Below, one piece after another: positions 1 to 7,202 of a DNA stretch of 29,901 bases. Origin of the DNA: Bacteroidales bacterium UBA6117 (GTDB taxonomy: Bacteria; Bacteroidota; Bacteroidia; Bacteroidales; VadinHA17). The notes beneath the pieces are model-generated. The model was not told the DNA's origin, did no database searches, and saw only the letters and a program-made list of their open reading frames with translations. The translations under genes and the position numbers were made by a program. The stretch spans positions 7,667-37,567 of the forward strand of contig DIWB01000034.1 in NCBI GenBank assembly GCA_002428385.1. The letters are read 5' to 3'. Position 1 is the stretch's first letter. The number at the start of each line of letters is the position of its first letter.

Positions 1-611
1 TCCTGTTCAACCATGAGTCGCCCATCAGGGGAGAGACCTTCGTGACAAGGAAGATCTCCCGGGCAATGGCAAGGATAGCCCTCGGGCTTCAGGACTGCCT
101 GTACATGGGGAACCTGTCGTCGCGCCGCGACTGGGGTCATGCCAAGGATTACATCAGGGCAATGTACCTTATACTGCAGCAGGACCAGCCCGATGATTAT
201 GTGATCGCGACCGGGGTGACAACCTCCATCCGCGAATTCATACTGAAGACCTTTGCAGCGGCAGGACTCGATCTGGAGTTCTCGGGAGAGAAGGAAGACG
301 AGACCGGAAAACTGGTTAACATAAATGAAACCATTTTCAACGAAAGGATAGGGAAGGAATATATGGATGCGATAAAGCTGAGGATGAAGAATGATCCGGT
401 GATGGTAAGGATCGACAGAAACTATTACAGGCCGACCGAGGTGGATCTGCTGATTGGCGACTCGACCAAGGCCCGGACAAAGCTCGGGTGGCAGCCGGGA
501 TACGATCTCGAGGGACTGATAGAGGATATGATCACATCGGATATACAGCTGATGAAGAAGGAAACGCATATTAAGAACGGGGGGTATAAGACGTTTAATT
601 ATTTCGAATGA
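1..611 (+). CDS. gmd: GDP-mannose 4,6-dehydratase, C-terminal part (5' truncated by window edge)
   Basis: Converts GDP-mannose to GDP-4-keto-6-deoxymannose, the first step of GDP-L-fucose synthesis in the cytoplasm. The reading frame is already open at base 3, where it reads LFNHESPIRGETFVTRK, the block that follows the catalytic Tyr/Lys region in Gmd; the start and the NAD(P)-binding half lie outside the window. About 202 residues remain. They include the SSRRDWGHAKDYIRAM block and the late YYRPTEVDLLIGDSTKA block, both typical of the short-chain dehydrogenase Gmd family. The stop overlaps the fcl start by ATGA, so the two are translationally coupled. An internal ATG at 42 is not the real start, because family similarity continues upstream of it. 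Identification is secure. Confidence 0.95.
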   Translation, partial: LFNHESPIRGETFVTRKISRAMARIALGLQDCLYMGNLSSRRDWGHAKDYIRAMYLILQQDQPDDYVIATGVTTSIREFILKTFAAAGLDLEFSGEKEDETGKLVNINETIFNERIGKEYMDAIKLRMKNDPVMVRIDRNYYRPTEVDLLIGDSTKARTKLGWQPGYDLEGLIEDMITSDIQLMKKETHIKNGGYKTFNYFE

Positions 612-1717
612 AACAAGATTCAAGAATTTATGTAGCAGGTCATACCGGTTTGGTTGGATCGGCGCTGACAAAGACCTTACAGGAGAAGGGTTATACAAAT
701 CTTATCCTCAGGACCATGGAGGAACTCGACCTGACTGACCAGAAGGCTGTCGATGCCTTCTTCGCTGAGCAGAAACCTGAATATGTTCTCATTGCAGCTG
801 CGAAGGTCGGCGGGATAGTGGCAAACAACACCTTACGGGCTGATTTCATCTATGTTAACCTGATGATCCAGAACAACATGATCCATGCAGCCTGGAAGCA
901 TGGCGTAAAGAAGCTTCTTTTCCTCGGATCCACCTGCATATACCCGAAAAACGCCCCCCAGCCGCTGAAGGAAGATTACCTTCTTACCAGTACCCTGGAA
1001 TTCACCAACGAGCCCTATGCTATAGCCAAGATTGCAGGGCTCAAGATGTGCGAGTCGTTCAATCTTCAGTATAAAACCAACTTCATTGCCGTGATGCCCA
1101 CCAACCTCTACGGTCATGGCGACAACTACAACCTTGAGGCATCGCATGTATTGCCGGCGCTGTTAAGGAAGTTTCACCTGGGGAAATGTCTTGAGGACGG
1201 TAATTTCGAGGCAATAAGGAAGGACCTCGACAGGTACCCGGTTGAAAAGGTTAACGGAAGTTCTGACCAGGAGAGCATTGTCGCGATACTCGACAAATAC
1301 GGTGTAAGGCGTACCCCGTCAGGAAAAGTTGAAGTGGGCATCTGGGGCACCGGAACTCCGCTGAGGGAATTCATGAACTCGAAGGACATGGCTGAAGCCT
1401 GTGTCTTCATCATGGAGAACATCGACGTTAAGGATATAGCGGCTATACACACTGCCGGCGTTACCGATCCTGAATATCATCCGCCTCATTTCCTGAATAT
1501 AGGAACAGGCGAGGAAATAACAATAAAGGATCTTGCATACAAGATAAAGGCTCTTACCGGATTCACCGGGGTGGTGGTTTTCGACACTACTAAACCAGAC
1601 GGCACAATGAGGAAGGCCACCGACACCACTGCGCTCAAAGGTCTCGGATACAAACACAAAATTAGTCTGGAACAGGGGATCAGTCAGACATACCGGCAGT
1701 ATTTGAAATACCTGTAA
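608..1717 (+). CDS. fcl: GDP-L-fucose synthase (epimerase/reductase)
   Basis: Epimerises and reduces GDP-4-keto-6-deoxymannose to GDP-L-fucose using NADPH. The 369-residue product has an N-terminal Rossmann motif GHTGLVG (residues 11-17), the AAKVGGI block, GSTCIYP around 107-113 with Ser108, and the YxxxK pair Tyr137/Lys141 in EPYAIAK. It is about 45-50 residues longer than enterobacterial Fcl because of an insert after ALLRKFHLGK and before the GIWGTGTPLREF block; longer Fcl proteins with an insert here are common in Bacteroidota. It starts on an ATG overlapping the gmd stop, so gmd-fcl form one operon. The TAA at 1715-1717 directly abuts the stop of the opposing NusG-like gene. Confidence 0.96.
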   Translation: MKQDSRIYVAGHTGLVGSALTKTLQEKGYTNLILRTMEELDLTDQKAVDAFFAEQKPEYVLIAAAKVGGIVANNTLRADFIYVNLMIQNNMIHAAWKHGVKKLLFLGSTCIYPKNAPQPLKEDYLLTSTLEFTNEPYAIAKIAGLKMCESFNLQYKTNFIAVMPTNLYGHGDNYNLEASHVLPALLRKFHLGKCLEDGNFEAIRKDLDRYPVEKVNGSSDQESIVAILDKYGVRRTPSGKVEVGIWGTGTPLREFMNSKDMAEACVFIMENIDVKDIAAIHTAGVTDPEYHPPHFLNIGTGEEITIKDLAYKIKALTGFTGVVVFDTTKPDGTMRKATDTTALKGLGYKHKISLEQGISQTYRQYLKYL

Positions 1718-2266
1718 TTACAATTTTCTCAGAAACGTCATCGGTATATTGACTATCAGATTCTGGTCGAGCCTGTCAATGCGGACAACCACCCTGCTGT
1801 GCGAGCCGGTGTGAATCAGTTCGCCCGTCAGTCCTACAAGAGAGCCGCGTATAACCTCAACAACATCACCCGGATCGAACCGTTCGGAGGTCACCTCGAT
1901 CTCAGCATCGCTGTTTATCAGAAGACGGAGGTTATCGATCTGATTTTCGGGTATGGCAGCCGGTTGTCCTTCGAATGTTACGAAGCGCACAACACCGGGG
2001 ACCTGGTAGACCTTTACAAATTCGAGCGGAACCACCTTAACGAAAATGTATGATGAAAGAAGGGGCACCTCAACCAGTTTTTTCCTGTCGCTCCATATCC
2101 TGTAGGTTTTCTGAAGAGGAAGAAAAACATTCACCCCGGCTTCAAGGAGCCTGTCCCTTACCAGCTTCTCAGCCCTCGGGTTGGTATAAGCGGCAAACCA
2201 ACGCGGTTCAACCTGTTTTTTGATGTGGCTTACGTTAACCGTATTTCCGTTCTTCTTTGGGTCCAT
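1718..2266 (-). CDS. UpxY-family transcription antiterminator (NusG paralogue)
   Basis: Specialised NusG paralogues of this type help RNA polymerase read through long polysaccharide operons. The 182-residue product begins with an NGN domain (WFAAYTNPRAEKLVRDRLLEAG, then a FLPLQKTYRIWSDRKK block and PLLSSYIFVKV), and ends with a KOW domain (PGDVVEVIRGSLVGLTGEL). A longer frame starts on TTG at 2281; ATG at 2266 (MDPKKNG) is preferred and sits about 20 nt downstream of the predicted transcription start. Housekeeping NusG normally lies between secE and rplK, which are absent here, so this is the specialised form. Family members usually lead the operon they control; this one is convergent with gmd-fcl and reads into them antisense, so it cannot be their cis leader gene. 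Confidence 0.87.
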   Translation of the reverse strand: MDPKKNGNTVNVSHIKKQVEPRWFAAYTNPRAEKLVRDRLLEAGVNVFLPLQKTYRIWSDRKKLVEVPLLSSYIFVKVVPLEFVKVYQVPGVVRFVTFEGQPAAIPENQIDNLRLLINSDAEIEVTSERFDPGDVVEVIRGSLVGLTGELIHTGSHSRVVVRIDRLDQNLIVNIPMTFLRKL

Positions 2267-2292
2267 TTCGACTGCAAACAATAAAGCGCCGG

Positions 2293-2300
2293 CAAATATA
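2293..2300 (-). promoter_or_regulatory. -7 box for the NusG-like gene
   Basis: On the minus strand the sequence is TATATTTG, a match to the Bacteroidota -7 consensus TAnnTTTG. The predicted transcript start is about 20 nt upstream of the ATG at 2266. No TTG was found 19-21 nt upstream, so the -33 box is weak or absent. Confidence 0.5.
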
Positions 2301-2328
2301 AGGTATTTTTTTATTCAAGTAAAAACAA

Positions 2329-2336
2329 TACCTTTG
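2329..2336 (+). promoter_or_regulatory. -7 box for the TraR/DksA-like gene
   Basis: TACCTTTG matches TAnnTTTG and lies 26 nt before the ATG at 2363. Together with the minus-strand box at 2293-2300 it makes a compact divergent promoter region. A clear TTG -33 box is not present; a T-run occupies that position. Confidence 0.55.
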
Positions 2337-2362
2337 CGCCATAAACAAAACTACTTAGTACC

Positions 2363-2740
2363 ATGGCTGAGAAGACGAGATATACGGATGATGAGCTGGA
2401 TGAATTCAGACAGATCATCCTGGCGAAGCTTGATAAAGCCAAGAGAGATTACGAGATTCTTAAATCAAGTATTACCCACGAAGAGAGCAATGATACAATG
2501 GATACTTCCCCCACCTTCAAGGTGCTGGAGGAAGGTGCTACCACCCTCAGTAAGGAAGAGGCCGGAAGGCTTGCCCAGCGTCAGCTGAAATTTATCCAGC
2601 ATCTGCAGGCTGCTCTGGTAAGGATCGAGAACAAGACCTATGGAATCTGCCGCGAAACAGGCAAGCTTATCTCAAAGGAAAGGCTGAGGGCTGTACCTCA
2701 TGCAACTTTGAGCATGGAAGCGAAGATGAAGCAGAAGTAA
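2363..2740 (+). CDS. TraR/DksA C4-type zinc-finger family protein (Bacteroidota form)
   Basis: Proteins of this family bind RNA polymerase through the secondary channel and adjust initiation, often with ppGpp; whether this one does so is inferred from the family. The 125-residue product has a long helical N-terminal half (residues about 5-90, with acidic DDELDEFRQIILAKLDKAKRDYEILKSS cut into two helices) and the C-terminal block YGICRETGKLISKERL followed by RAVPHATLSMEAK. Only one cysteine remains where classical DksA has four, so it probably binds no zinc, as in related Bacteroidota proteins. The heptamer array starts three bases after its stop. Function as a transcription factor is likely, the regulon unknown. 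Confidence 0.87.
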   Translation: MAEKTRYTDDELDEFRQIILAKLDKAKRDYEILKSSITHEESNDTMDTSPTFKVLEEGATTLSKEEAGRLAQRQLKFIQHLQAALVRIENKTYGICRETGKLISKERLRAVPHATLSMEAKMKQK

Positions 2741-2743
2741 GAA

Positions 2744-2782
2744 GCGGTATGCGGTATGCGGTGCGCGGTGCGCGGTATGCGG
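2744..2782 (+). repeat. Heptamer tandem array, GCGGTRY x5.5
   Basis: Five complete heptamers starting at 2744, 2751, 2758, 2765 and 2772, reading GCGGTAT, GCGGTAT, GCGGTGC, GCGGTGC, GCGGTAT, then a partial GCGG. It begins just after the stop codon of the TraR/DksA-like gene. The same heptamer family recurs at 2844-2867 (inverted), 7810-7879 and 27173-27205. Confidence 0.92.
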
Positions 2783-2814
2783 AAGAAATAAGGAATATTA
2801 CTAAAAAATTGAGA

Positions 2815-2840
2815 GCCGTCCTGAAAAGGGCGGCTTTTTT
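2815..2840. terminator. Rho-independent terminator
   Basis: A 7-bp stem (GCCGTCC at 2815-2821 pairs with GGGCGGC at 2828-2834, one G-U wobble), loop TGAAAA, followed by six T. A run of A precedes the stem on the other side (2803-2808), so it could terminate both the TraR/DksA-like gene and, more weakly, ileS transcription coming from the right. Confidence 0.82.
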
Positions 2841-2843
2841 ATT

Positions 2844-2867
2844 ACCGCGCACCGCGTACCGCGTACC
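2844..2867 (-). repeat. Inverted heptamer array, ACCGCGY x3.4
   Basis: Units ACCGCGC (2844), ACCGCGT (2851), ACCGCGT (2858) and a partial ACC. This is the reverse complement of the array at 2744-2782, so the two can pair with the terminator hairpin at the apex. It ends five bases before the ileS stop codon. Confidence 0.88.
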
Positions 2868-2872
2868 TTTTT

Positions 2873-5800
2873 CTATACCTTGAAAACCGACACCTTAACG
2901 TTAACGTCATCTATATCAACTTCCCTGACGTTATTGTCGGGAAATTCGCTTACAACGGCAACCCTGGTGGCCAGTGTCTGCGAGCCGATATAGCCTGCAT
3001 GACGGTTCACTGCCTCGCGGATCAGATCATGATCTTCAATAAGCACCGTGATCTTGTCGGTTACATCAAAGCCGCTTTCCTTGCGGATATTCTGAATTCG
3101 GTTAACGAACTCACGGGCAATGCCTTCGTTGCGAAGATCGTCGGTGACTGTAACGTCGAGGGCCACGGTGAGCCTGCCCTCATTGGCAACCTGCCATCCG
3201 GGGATATCTTCGGATATGATTTCCACATCATCTTTGGTAAGGACGATCTCCTGTCCTTCGACAACCAGCCTGTGACTGCCGGTCGATTCCAGCGAGGCAA
3301 TATCCTGCCTTGTCATTGCAGCAACAGCCTTTCCCAGTTCCTTCATCATCTTACCATACCGCGGACCGAGTGTTCTGAAATCGGGTTTCACCTTTTTTAC
3401 AAGGATGGCGGAGGTATCGTCGATATACTCGACATCCCTCACGTTCACTTCGGTAAGGATGAGATCCCTCACAGCCTCAAACTTCTCCCTGAATCCTTTT
3501 TCCGTAACCGGGACCATAATTCTTGCAAGCGGCTGACGGACCTTTATGCTGACCTTTCGTCTCAGTCCGAGGATCATAGAGGAGACATTCTGCGCGATTG
3601 CCATTCTTTCCTCAAGGCCGCTGTTTATAAGTGACTCATCAAAGCCCGGGAAAGGAGCCAGATGGACTGAATCTTCTCCGGATTTACCGGTGGTCATGTT
3701 CAGATCGCGGAACAGCTGGTCCATATAGAACGGAGCGATCGGCGCAGCCAGTCTGCTCACTGTTTCCAGACACTGGTAAAGAGTCTGGTAGGCAGCGATC
3801 TTGTCGATGTCATATTCACCGCCCCAGAAACGCTTTCTGTTAAGGCGGACATACCAGTTGCTGAGGTTTTCGGTGACAAAATCCTGAATTGCGCGTCCTG
3901 CACGCGTAAGATCATAATTTTCGTAACAACTCCCGACCTCCCTTACGAGTGAGTTCAGGAGTGATATTATCCAGCGGTCGATCTCCGGACGGGTGTCAAC
4001 CGGTATCTCCTTTTCAGCATTCCTGAAATTGTCGATGTTGGCATAGAGTGCAAAGAAGGAGTAAGTATTATAAAGAGTACCGAAGAATTTCCTTTTCACC
4101 TCGTCAATCCCGGAAGCGTCGAATTTAAGGTTATCCCACGGCTGGGCGTTCGTGATAAGGTACCAGCGAAGCGGATCGGATCCGTATTCGTCGATTATAC
4201 CGAAAGGATCGGCGGCATTTCCGAGACGTTTCGACATCTTGTTGCCGTTTTTGTCGAGCACAAGACCGTTCGATATGATGTTTTTGAATGCAACGGAATC
4301 GGAAATCATGGTCGCGATGGCATGAAGGGTAAAGAACCATCCTCTTGTCTGGTCGACTCCCTCGGCTATATAATCAGCGGGGAACATCCCGCTGAAATTC
4401 TCCCTGTTCTCGAAAGGATAATGAGCCTGGGCATAGGGCATGGCTCCCGAATCGAACCAGACGTCTATCAGGTCGGGCTCACGGAACATCCTATTCCCGG
4501 ACAGACTTACAAGTACTATGTCGTCTACGAAAGGTCTGTGAAGATCGAATTTCAGGTAGTTTTCAGCTGAATTGTCGCCTTCGTTGAAATCCTTCAGCGG
4601 ATTTTTATCCATGAATCCCGCGGCTATTGAAAGGTCGATTTCAGCCTTCAATTCTGCCGCGGAGCCTATGCACTTTTCTTCCTTCCTGTCTTCGGTTATC
4701 CAGATAGGCAGGGGAGTTCCCCAGAACCTCGATCTGGACAGGTTCCAGTCGACCAGGTTCTCGAGCCATTTCCCGAAGCGTCCGGTGCCGGTCGACTGCG
4801 GGTTCCAGTTTATTGTGTTATTCAGTTCGATCAGCCGTTCGCGGAATTGGGTGGTCCTGATGAACCATGCATTAAGCGGATAGTAGAGCACCGGCTTGTC
4901 GGTTCTCCAGCAGTGGGGATAGCTGTGAAGCTGCTTTTCGATCCTGAACACCTTGCCCTGCTGTTTCAGGTTTACGGCAATATCGACATCGAGAGTGTCG
5001 GCATTCTGCGGGATGGTGTCGTCATATTCATTCTTCACCGGCCGGCCCTCAAATCCGGTGTAGGAGGACGTGTTGACCCTCTCACGTACAAACCGGATAT
5101 CGAGATCCATTATCGGCACCATGTAGCCTTTCTTGTCGACCATCGGTCCCATGGTACCGTCTTTCCTCTTTAGAAGCATGCCGGGGATACCGTTTTCCTT
5201 ACCGGCGCGGTAGTCGTCGGCTCCGAAAGTAGGGGCGATGTGTACAATACCTGTACCATCCTCAGTGGTGACGAAATCGCCGGTGATTACCCTGAAGGCA
5301 CCCGGATCAGGTTTCACCCAGTCGATCAGCTGTTCATAGCTGATACCCTCGAGGGAACTTCCCGGAAATTCATCAAGAACCTTAAACGGGATCTTTTTGT
5401 CACCCTGTTTGTATTCCGAAAAATCAAGATTGCTGTTCTCGGCGGGGAACATTGAATTCAGAAGGTCTTTGGCCAGTATGACTGTTATCGGAGTGCCGGA
5501 ATAGGGATTGAAACTGCGTACCCTGATATAGGTGATATCCTTCCCCACTGCCAGCGCTGTGTTTGACGGAAGGGTCCAGGGAGTGGTTGTCCAGGCCATA
5601 ATATGGACATCGGCAGTGTCGGTGTTGCTGAAAAGGAACTCGGATTTATCATTTCTTATCACTCTGAACTGGGCGATGCAGGTAGTGTCCCTGACATCCT
5701 TGTAGCATCCCGGGAGGTTCAGCTCATGGGAGCTCAGGCCTGTACCGGCGGCCGGCGAGTATGGTTGGATTGTGTATCCCTGGTAAAGAACACCCTTGAC

Positions 5801-6307
5801 ATAGAGCTGCTTGAGGAGCCACCAGAGAGTTTCGATATAGCGGTTGTCGTAGGTCACATAGGGATTGTCCATATTGACCCAGTAGCCCATTTTGCGGGTG
5901 AGTTCCTCCCACATGTCGGTGTATTTCATTACATCGATCTTGCAGGCTTTGTTGAAATCCCCGATTGAGATTTTGGTTCCGATATCTTCCTTCGTAATGC
6001 CCAGGGCTTTTTCCACACCCAGCTCGACAGGAAGACCGTGGGTATCCCATCCGGCCTTGCGCTTCACCTCGTATCCGCATTGGGCTTTGAATCTGCATAT
6101 TGCATCCTTGATTGTGCGGGAAAGCACATGATGGATGCCGGGCATGCCGTTAGCCGAAGGAGGTCCCTCGTAAAACACGAATTCACCCTTGCCGTTCACC
6201 TGACGCACACTCCTGCGGAATGTATCGTTGTCATCCCACACCTTCAGAATATCCCTGTTTACCTTAGAGAGATCGAGACTCTTGTATTCCGGAAACCTTT
6301 TCCCCAT
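2873..6307 (-). CDS. ileS: Isoleucyl-tRNA synthetase, type 2 (IleRS2)
   Basis: Charges tRNA-Ile with isoleucine in the cytoplasm. The 1144-residue length and features match the eukaryote-like type 2 IleRS. The catalytic signature normally written HxGH reads G57-I58-H59-H60 in the context SANGMPGIHHVLSRTIKD, the swapped GxHH form. The second signature is KMSKR at 690-694. The CP1 editing domain is present (WTTTPWTLPSNTAL at 239-252 and the later DGTGIVHIAPTFGADD at 350-365), so hydrolytic proofreading is expected to be intact. A C-terminal tRNA-binding extension fills residues about 900-1144. The start ATG lies about 40 nt from a strong promoter. Type 2 enzymes are intrinsically less sensitive to mupirocin. 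Confidence 0.97.
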   Translation of the reverse strand: MGKRFPEYKSLDLSKVNRDILKVWDDNDTFRRSVRQVNGKGEFVFYEGPPSANGMPGIHHVLSRTIKDAICRFKAQCGYEVKRKAGWDTHGLPVELGVEKALGITKEDIGTKISIGDFNKACKIDVMKYTDMWEELTRKMGYWVNMDNPYVTYDNRYIETLWWLLKQLYVKGVLYQGYTIQPYSPAAGTGLSSHELNLPGCYKDVRDTTCIAQFRVIRNDKSEFLFSNTDTADVHIMAWTTTPWTLPSNTALAVGKDITYIRVRSFNPYSGTPITVILAKDLLNSMFPAENSNLDFSEYKQGDKKIPFKVLDEFPGSSLEGISYEQLIDWVKPDPGAFRVITGDFVTTEDGTGIVHIAPTFGADDYRAGKENGIPGMLLKRKDGTMGPMVDKKGYMVPIMDLDIRFVRERVNTSSYTGFEGRPVKNEYDDTIPQNADTLDVDIAVNLKQQGKVFRIEKQLHSYPHCWRTDKPVLYYPLNAWFIRTTQFRERLIELNNTINWNPQSTGTGRFGKWLENLVDWNLSRSRFWGTPLPIWITEDRKEEKCIGSAAELKAEIDLSIAAGFMDKNPLKDFNEGDNSAENYLKFDLHRPFVDDIVLVSLSGNRMFREPDLIDVWFDSGAMPYAQAHYPFENRENFSGMFPADYIAEGVDQTRGWFFTLHAIATMISDSVAFKNIISNGLVLDKNGNKMSKRLGNAADPFGIIDEYGSDPLRWYLITNAQPWDNLKFDASGIDEVKRKFFGTLYNTYSFFALYANIDNFRNAEKEIPVDTRPEIDRWIISLLNSLVREVGSCYENYDLTRAGRAIQDFVTENLSNWYVRLNRKRFWGGEYDIDKIAAYQTLYQCLETVSRLAAPIAPFYMDQLFRDLNMTTGKSGEDSVHLAPFPGFDESLINSGLEERMAIAQNVSSMILGLRRKVSIKVRQPLARIMVPVTEKGFREKFEAVRDLILTEVNVRDVEYIDDTSAILVKKVKPDFRTLGPRYGKMMKELGKAVAAMTRQDIASLESTGSHRLVVEGQEIVLTKDDVEIISEDIPGWQVANEGRLTVALDVTVTDDLRNEGIAREFVNRIQNIRKESGFDVTDKITVLIEDHDLIREAVNRHAGYIGSQTLATRVAVVSEFPDNNVREVDIDDVNVKVSVFKV

Positions 6308-6352
6308 CTGATCAGTAAGTTATTGTTCAAAAATCGTTTCGAAAAAATCGCA

Positions 6353-6383
6353 CAAAGATATGAAAAAGGCATAAAGGTTCCAA
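6353..6383 (-). promoter_or_regulatory. ileS promoter (-33 TTGG, 19-nt spacer, -7 TATCTTTG)
   Basis: On the minus strand TTGG (6380-6383) is followed after 19 nt by TATCTTTG (6353-6360), a full match to the Bacteroidota promoter. The predicted 5' UTR is about 40 nt. The -33 box is the junction of two units of the octamer array at 6374-6412, so the array supplies part of the promoter. Confidence 0.75.
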
Positions 6384-6412
6384 GGCACAAAGGCGGAAAG
6401 GCGTGAGGCGGA
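6374..6412 (+). repeat. Octamer tandem array, AAGGCnnn x4 plus a heptamer
   Basis: Units AAGGTTCC (6374), AAGGCACA (6382), AAGGCGGA (6390), AAGGCGTG (6398) and the shortened AGGCGGA (6406). The same octamer family recurs at 7106-7159. It lies in the 394-bp gap between ileS and the rhodanese gene and overlaps the ileS -33 box. Confidence 0.8.
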
Positions 6413-6535
6413 AAGAAGACTAGGAGACAGAGAGACTTAGATAAGAAATGACTTAGAGACGTTTGACAGGGAACTTCTGGCAACTCCTTGTTACTCCTTT
6501 CTTTACTCCGTGTAAATCCGCGGTTAATTTTTCCC

Positions 6536-6669
6536 ACCACAGAGTTCACAGAGGGCCACAGAGATTAAATGAATTTCATTCTATTCTTTTTTTCTTTTTC
6601 TCTCAGTGTTTCTCTGTGCTCTCTGTGGTTAAACTCCTCCGTGGTTAAATTCCTGCTCCGTGGTTAAAA
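6536..6669. repeat. Imperfect inverted repeat of CACAGAG/CTCTGTG motifs
   Basis: The left arm (ACCACAGAG then TTCACAGAG, 6536-6553) is nearly complementary to the right arm (CTCTGTG and CTCTCTGTGGT, about 6612-6629), enclosing a T-rich segment. Downstream are two more copies of a CCGTGGTTAAA motif (to 6669) resembling the end of the right arm. Similar CACAGAG-type intergenic repeats are widespread in bacterial genomes. No gene was found in this gap. Confidence 0.65.
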
Positions 6670-6701
6670 ATAATTCGTTTTCTTTGCATAAAATGGATTA
6701 A

Positions 6702-7115
6702 ATGAGGATCCGTACGGCTGTCATATTATTGTTGTTAAACCTCTTCCCCGCTGAGGGGCAGGTAGCCGATACTGCCAAATACATATCTCTCGATCCGTAT
6801 TATTTTCATCTTCAATACCTTAAGGAGGATCCTGCCATCCTGGTCGATGTTAGGCTGCCTTTCGAATACAGGGGGAAGATAATCAGGGATGCAATCAACA
6901 TACCGTCGTCGAGAGAGATGAAAAATCTGACTGACACCATCACCAAAGATCATTCATTGTTTCTTTACTGTACCGATGACTTCAGGAGCAGACGGGCAGC
7001 GGAGTTATTGTACGACCAGGGATTCCGTAAGCTTTACAATCTCGAGGGCGGAATAGTTGCATGGAAGAAGGAGAAGATGCCGGTGATAAAAGGCAGGAAG
7101 GGGAGAAGGCGTTAA
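6702..7115 (+). CDS. Exported rhodanese-like domain protein
   Basis: Single-domain rhodanese, a family that transfers sulfane sulfur through a persulfide on an active-site cysteine. The 137-residue product starts with a signal peptide (hydrophobic residues 5-15, probable cut near AEGQ at 20), so it acts outside the cytoplasmic membrane. The domain includes ILVDVRLPFEYRGKIIRDAINIP (about 46-68), the active-site loop starting at Cys90 (YCTDDFRS) and the C-terminal NLEGGIVAWKK block. All expected landmarks of an active rhodanese are present. The earlier ATG at 6693 hits a stop at once, fixing the start at 6702. The last codons and the stop are encoded by an octamer repeat, giving a basic GRKGRRR tail. 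The physiological sulfur acceptor is unknown. Confidence 0.88.
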   Translation: MRIRTAVILLLLNLFPAEGQVADTAKYISLDPYYFHLQYLKEDPAILVDVRLPFEYRGKIIRDAINIPSSREMKNLTDTITKDHSLFLYCTDDFRSRRAAELLYDQGFRKLYNLEGGIVAWKKEKMPVIKGRKGRRR

Positions 7116-7159
7116 GGCGTAAAGGCATCAAGGCATTAAGGCGTGAGGTGTGAGGCGTG
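7106..7159 (+). repeat. Octamer tandem array, AAGGCRTN x5 followed by heptamers
   Basis: Units AAGGCGTT (7106), AAGGCGTA (7114), AAGGCATC (7122), AAGGCATT (7130), AAGGCGTG (7138), then two shortened units AGGTGTG (7146) and AGGCGTG (7153). The stop codon of the rhodanese gene (7113-7115) sits inside the first unit junction. Same family as the array at 6374-6412. Confidence 0.9.
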
Positions 7160-7170
7160 AAGTTTTTCAA

Positions 7171-7178
7171 TACCTTTG
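7171..7178 (+). promoter_or_regulatory. -7 box for riboflavin synthase
   Basis: TACCTTTG matches TAnnTTTG and lies 24 nt before the ribE start. No convincing -33 box: the expected position falls in the octamer array. No FMN riboswitch fold is visible; the 87-bp gap is mostly repeat. Confidence 0.45.
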
Positions 7179-7202
7179 CACTTTACCTAATTTGACAATG
7201 TT

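Noticed and set aside
1799..2053. 84-codon plus-strand frame opposite the NusG-like gene
   Set aside because: Antisense shadow of the NGN/KOW coding sequence with no family resemblance.
2999..3634. 211-codon plus-strand frame inside ileS
   Set aside because: Antisense to the C-terminal part of IleRS, no motif, no promoter.
6308..6701. Small gene or structured RNA in the ileS-rhodanese gap
   Set aside because: The short frames here translate repeat and T-rich DNA; only the ileS promoter and repeats can be supported.
7116..7202. FMN riboswitch before riboflavin synthase
   Set aside because: The 87-bp gap is mainly an octamer array; none of the conserved RFN-element blocks is visible and there is too little room.
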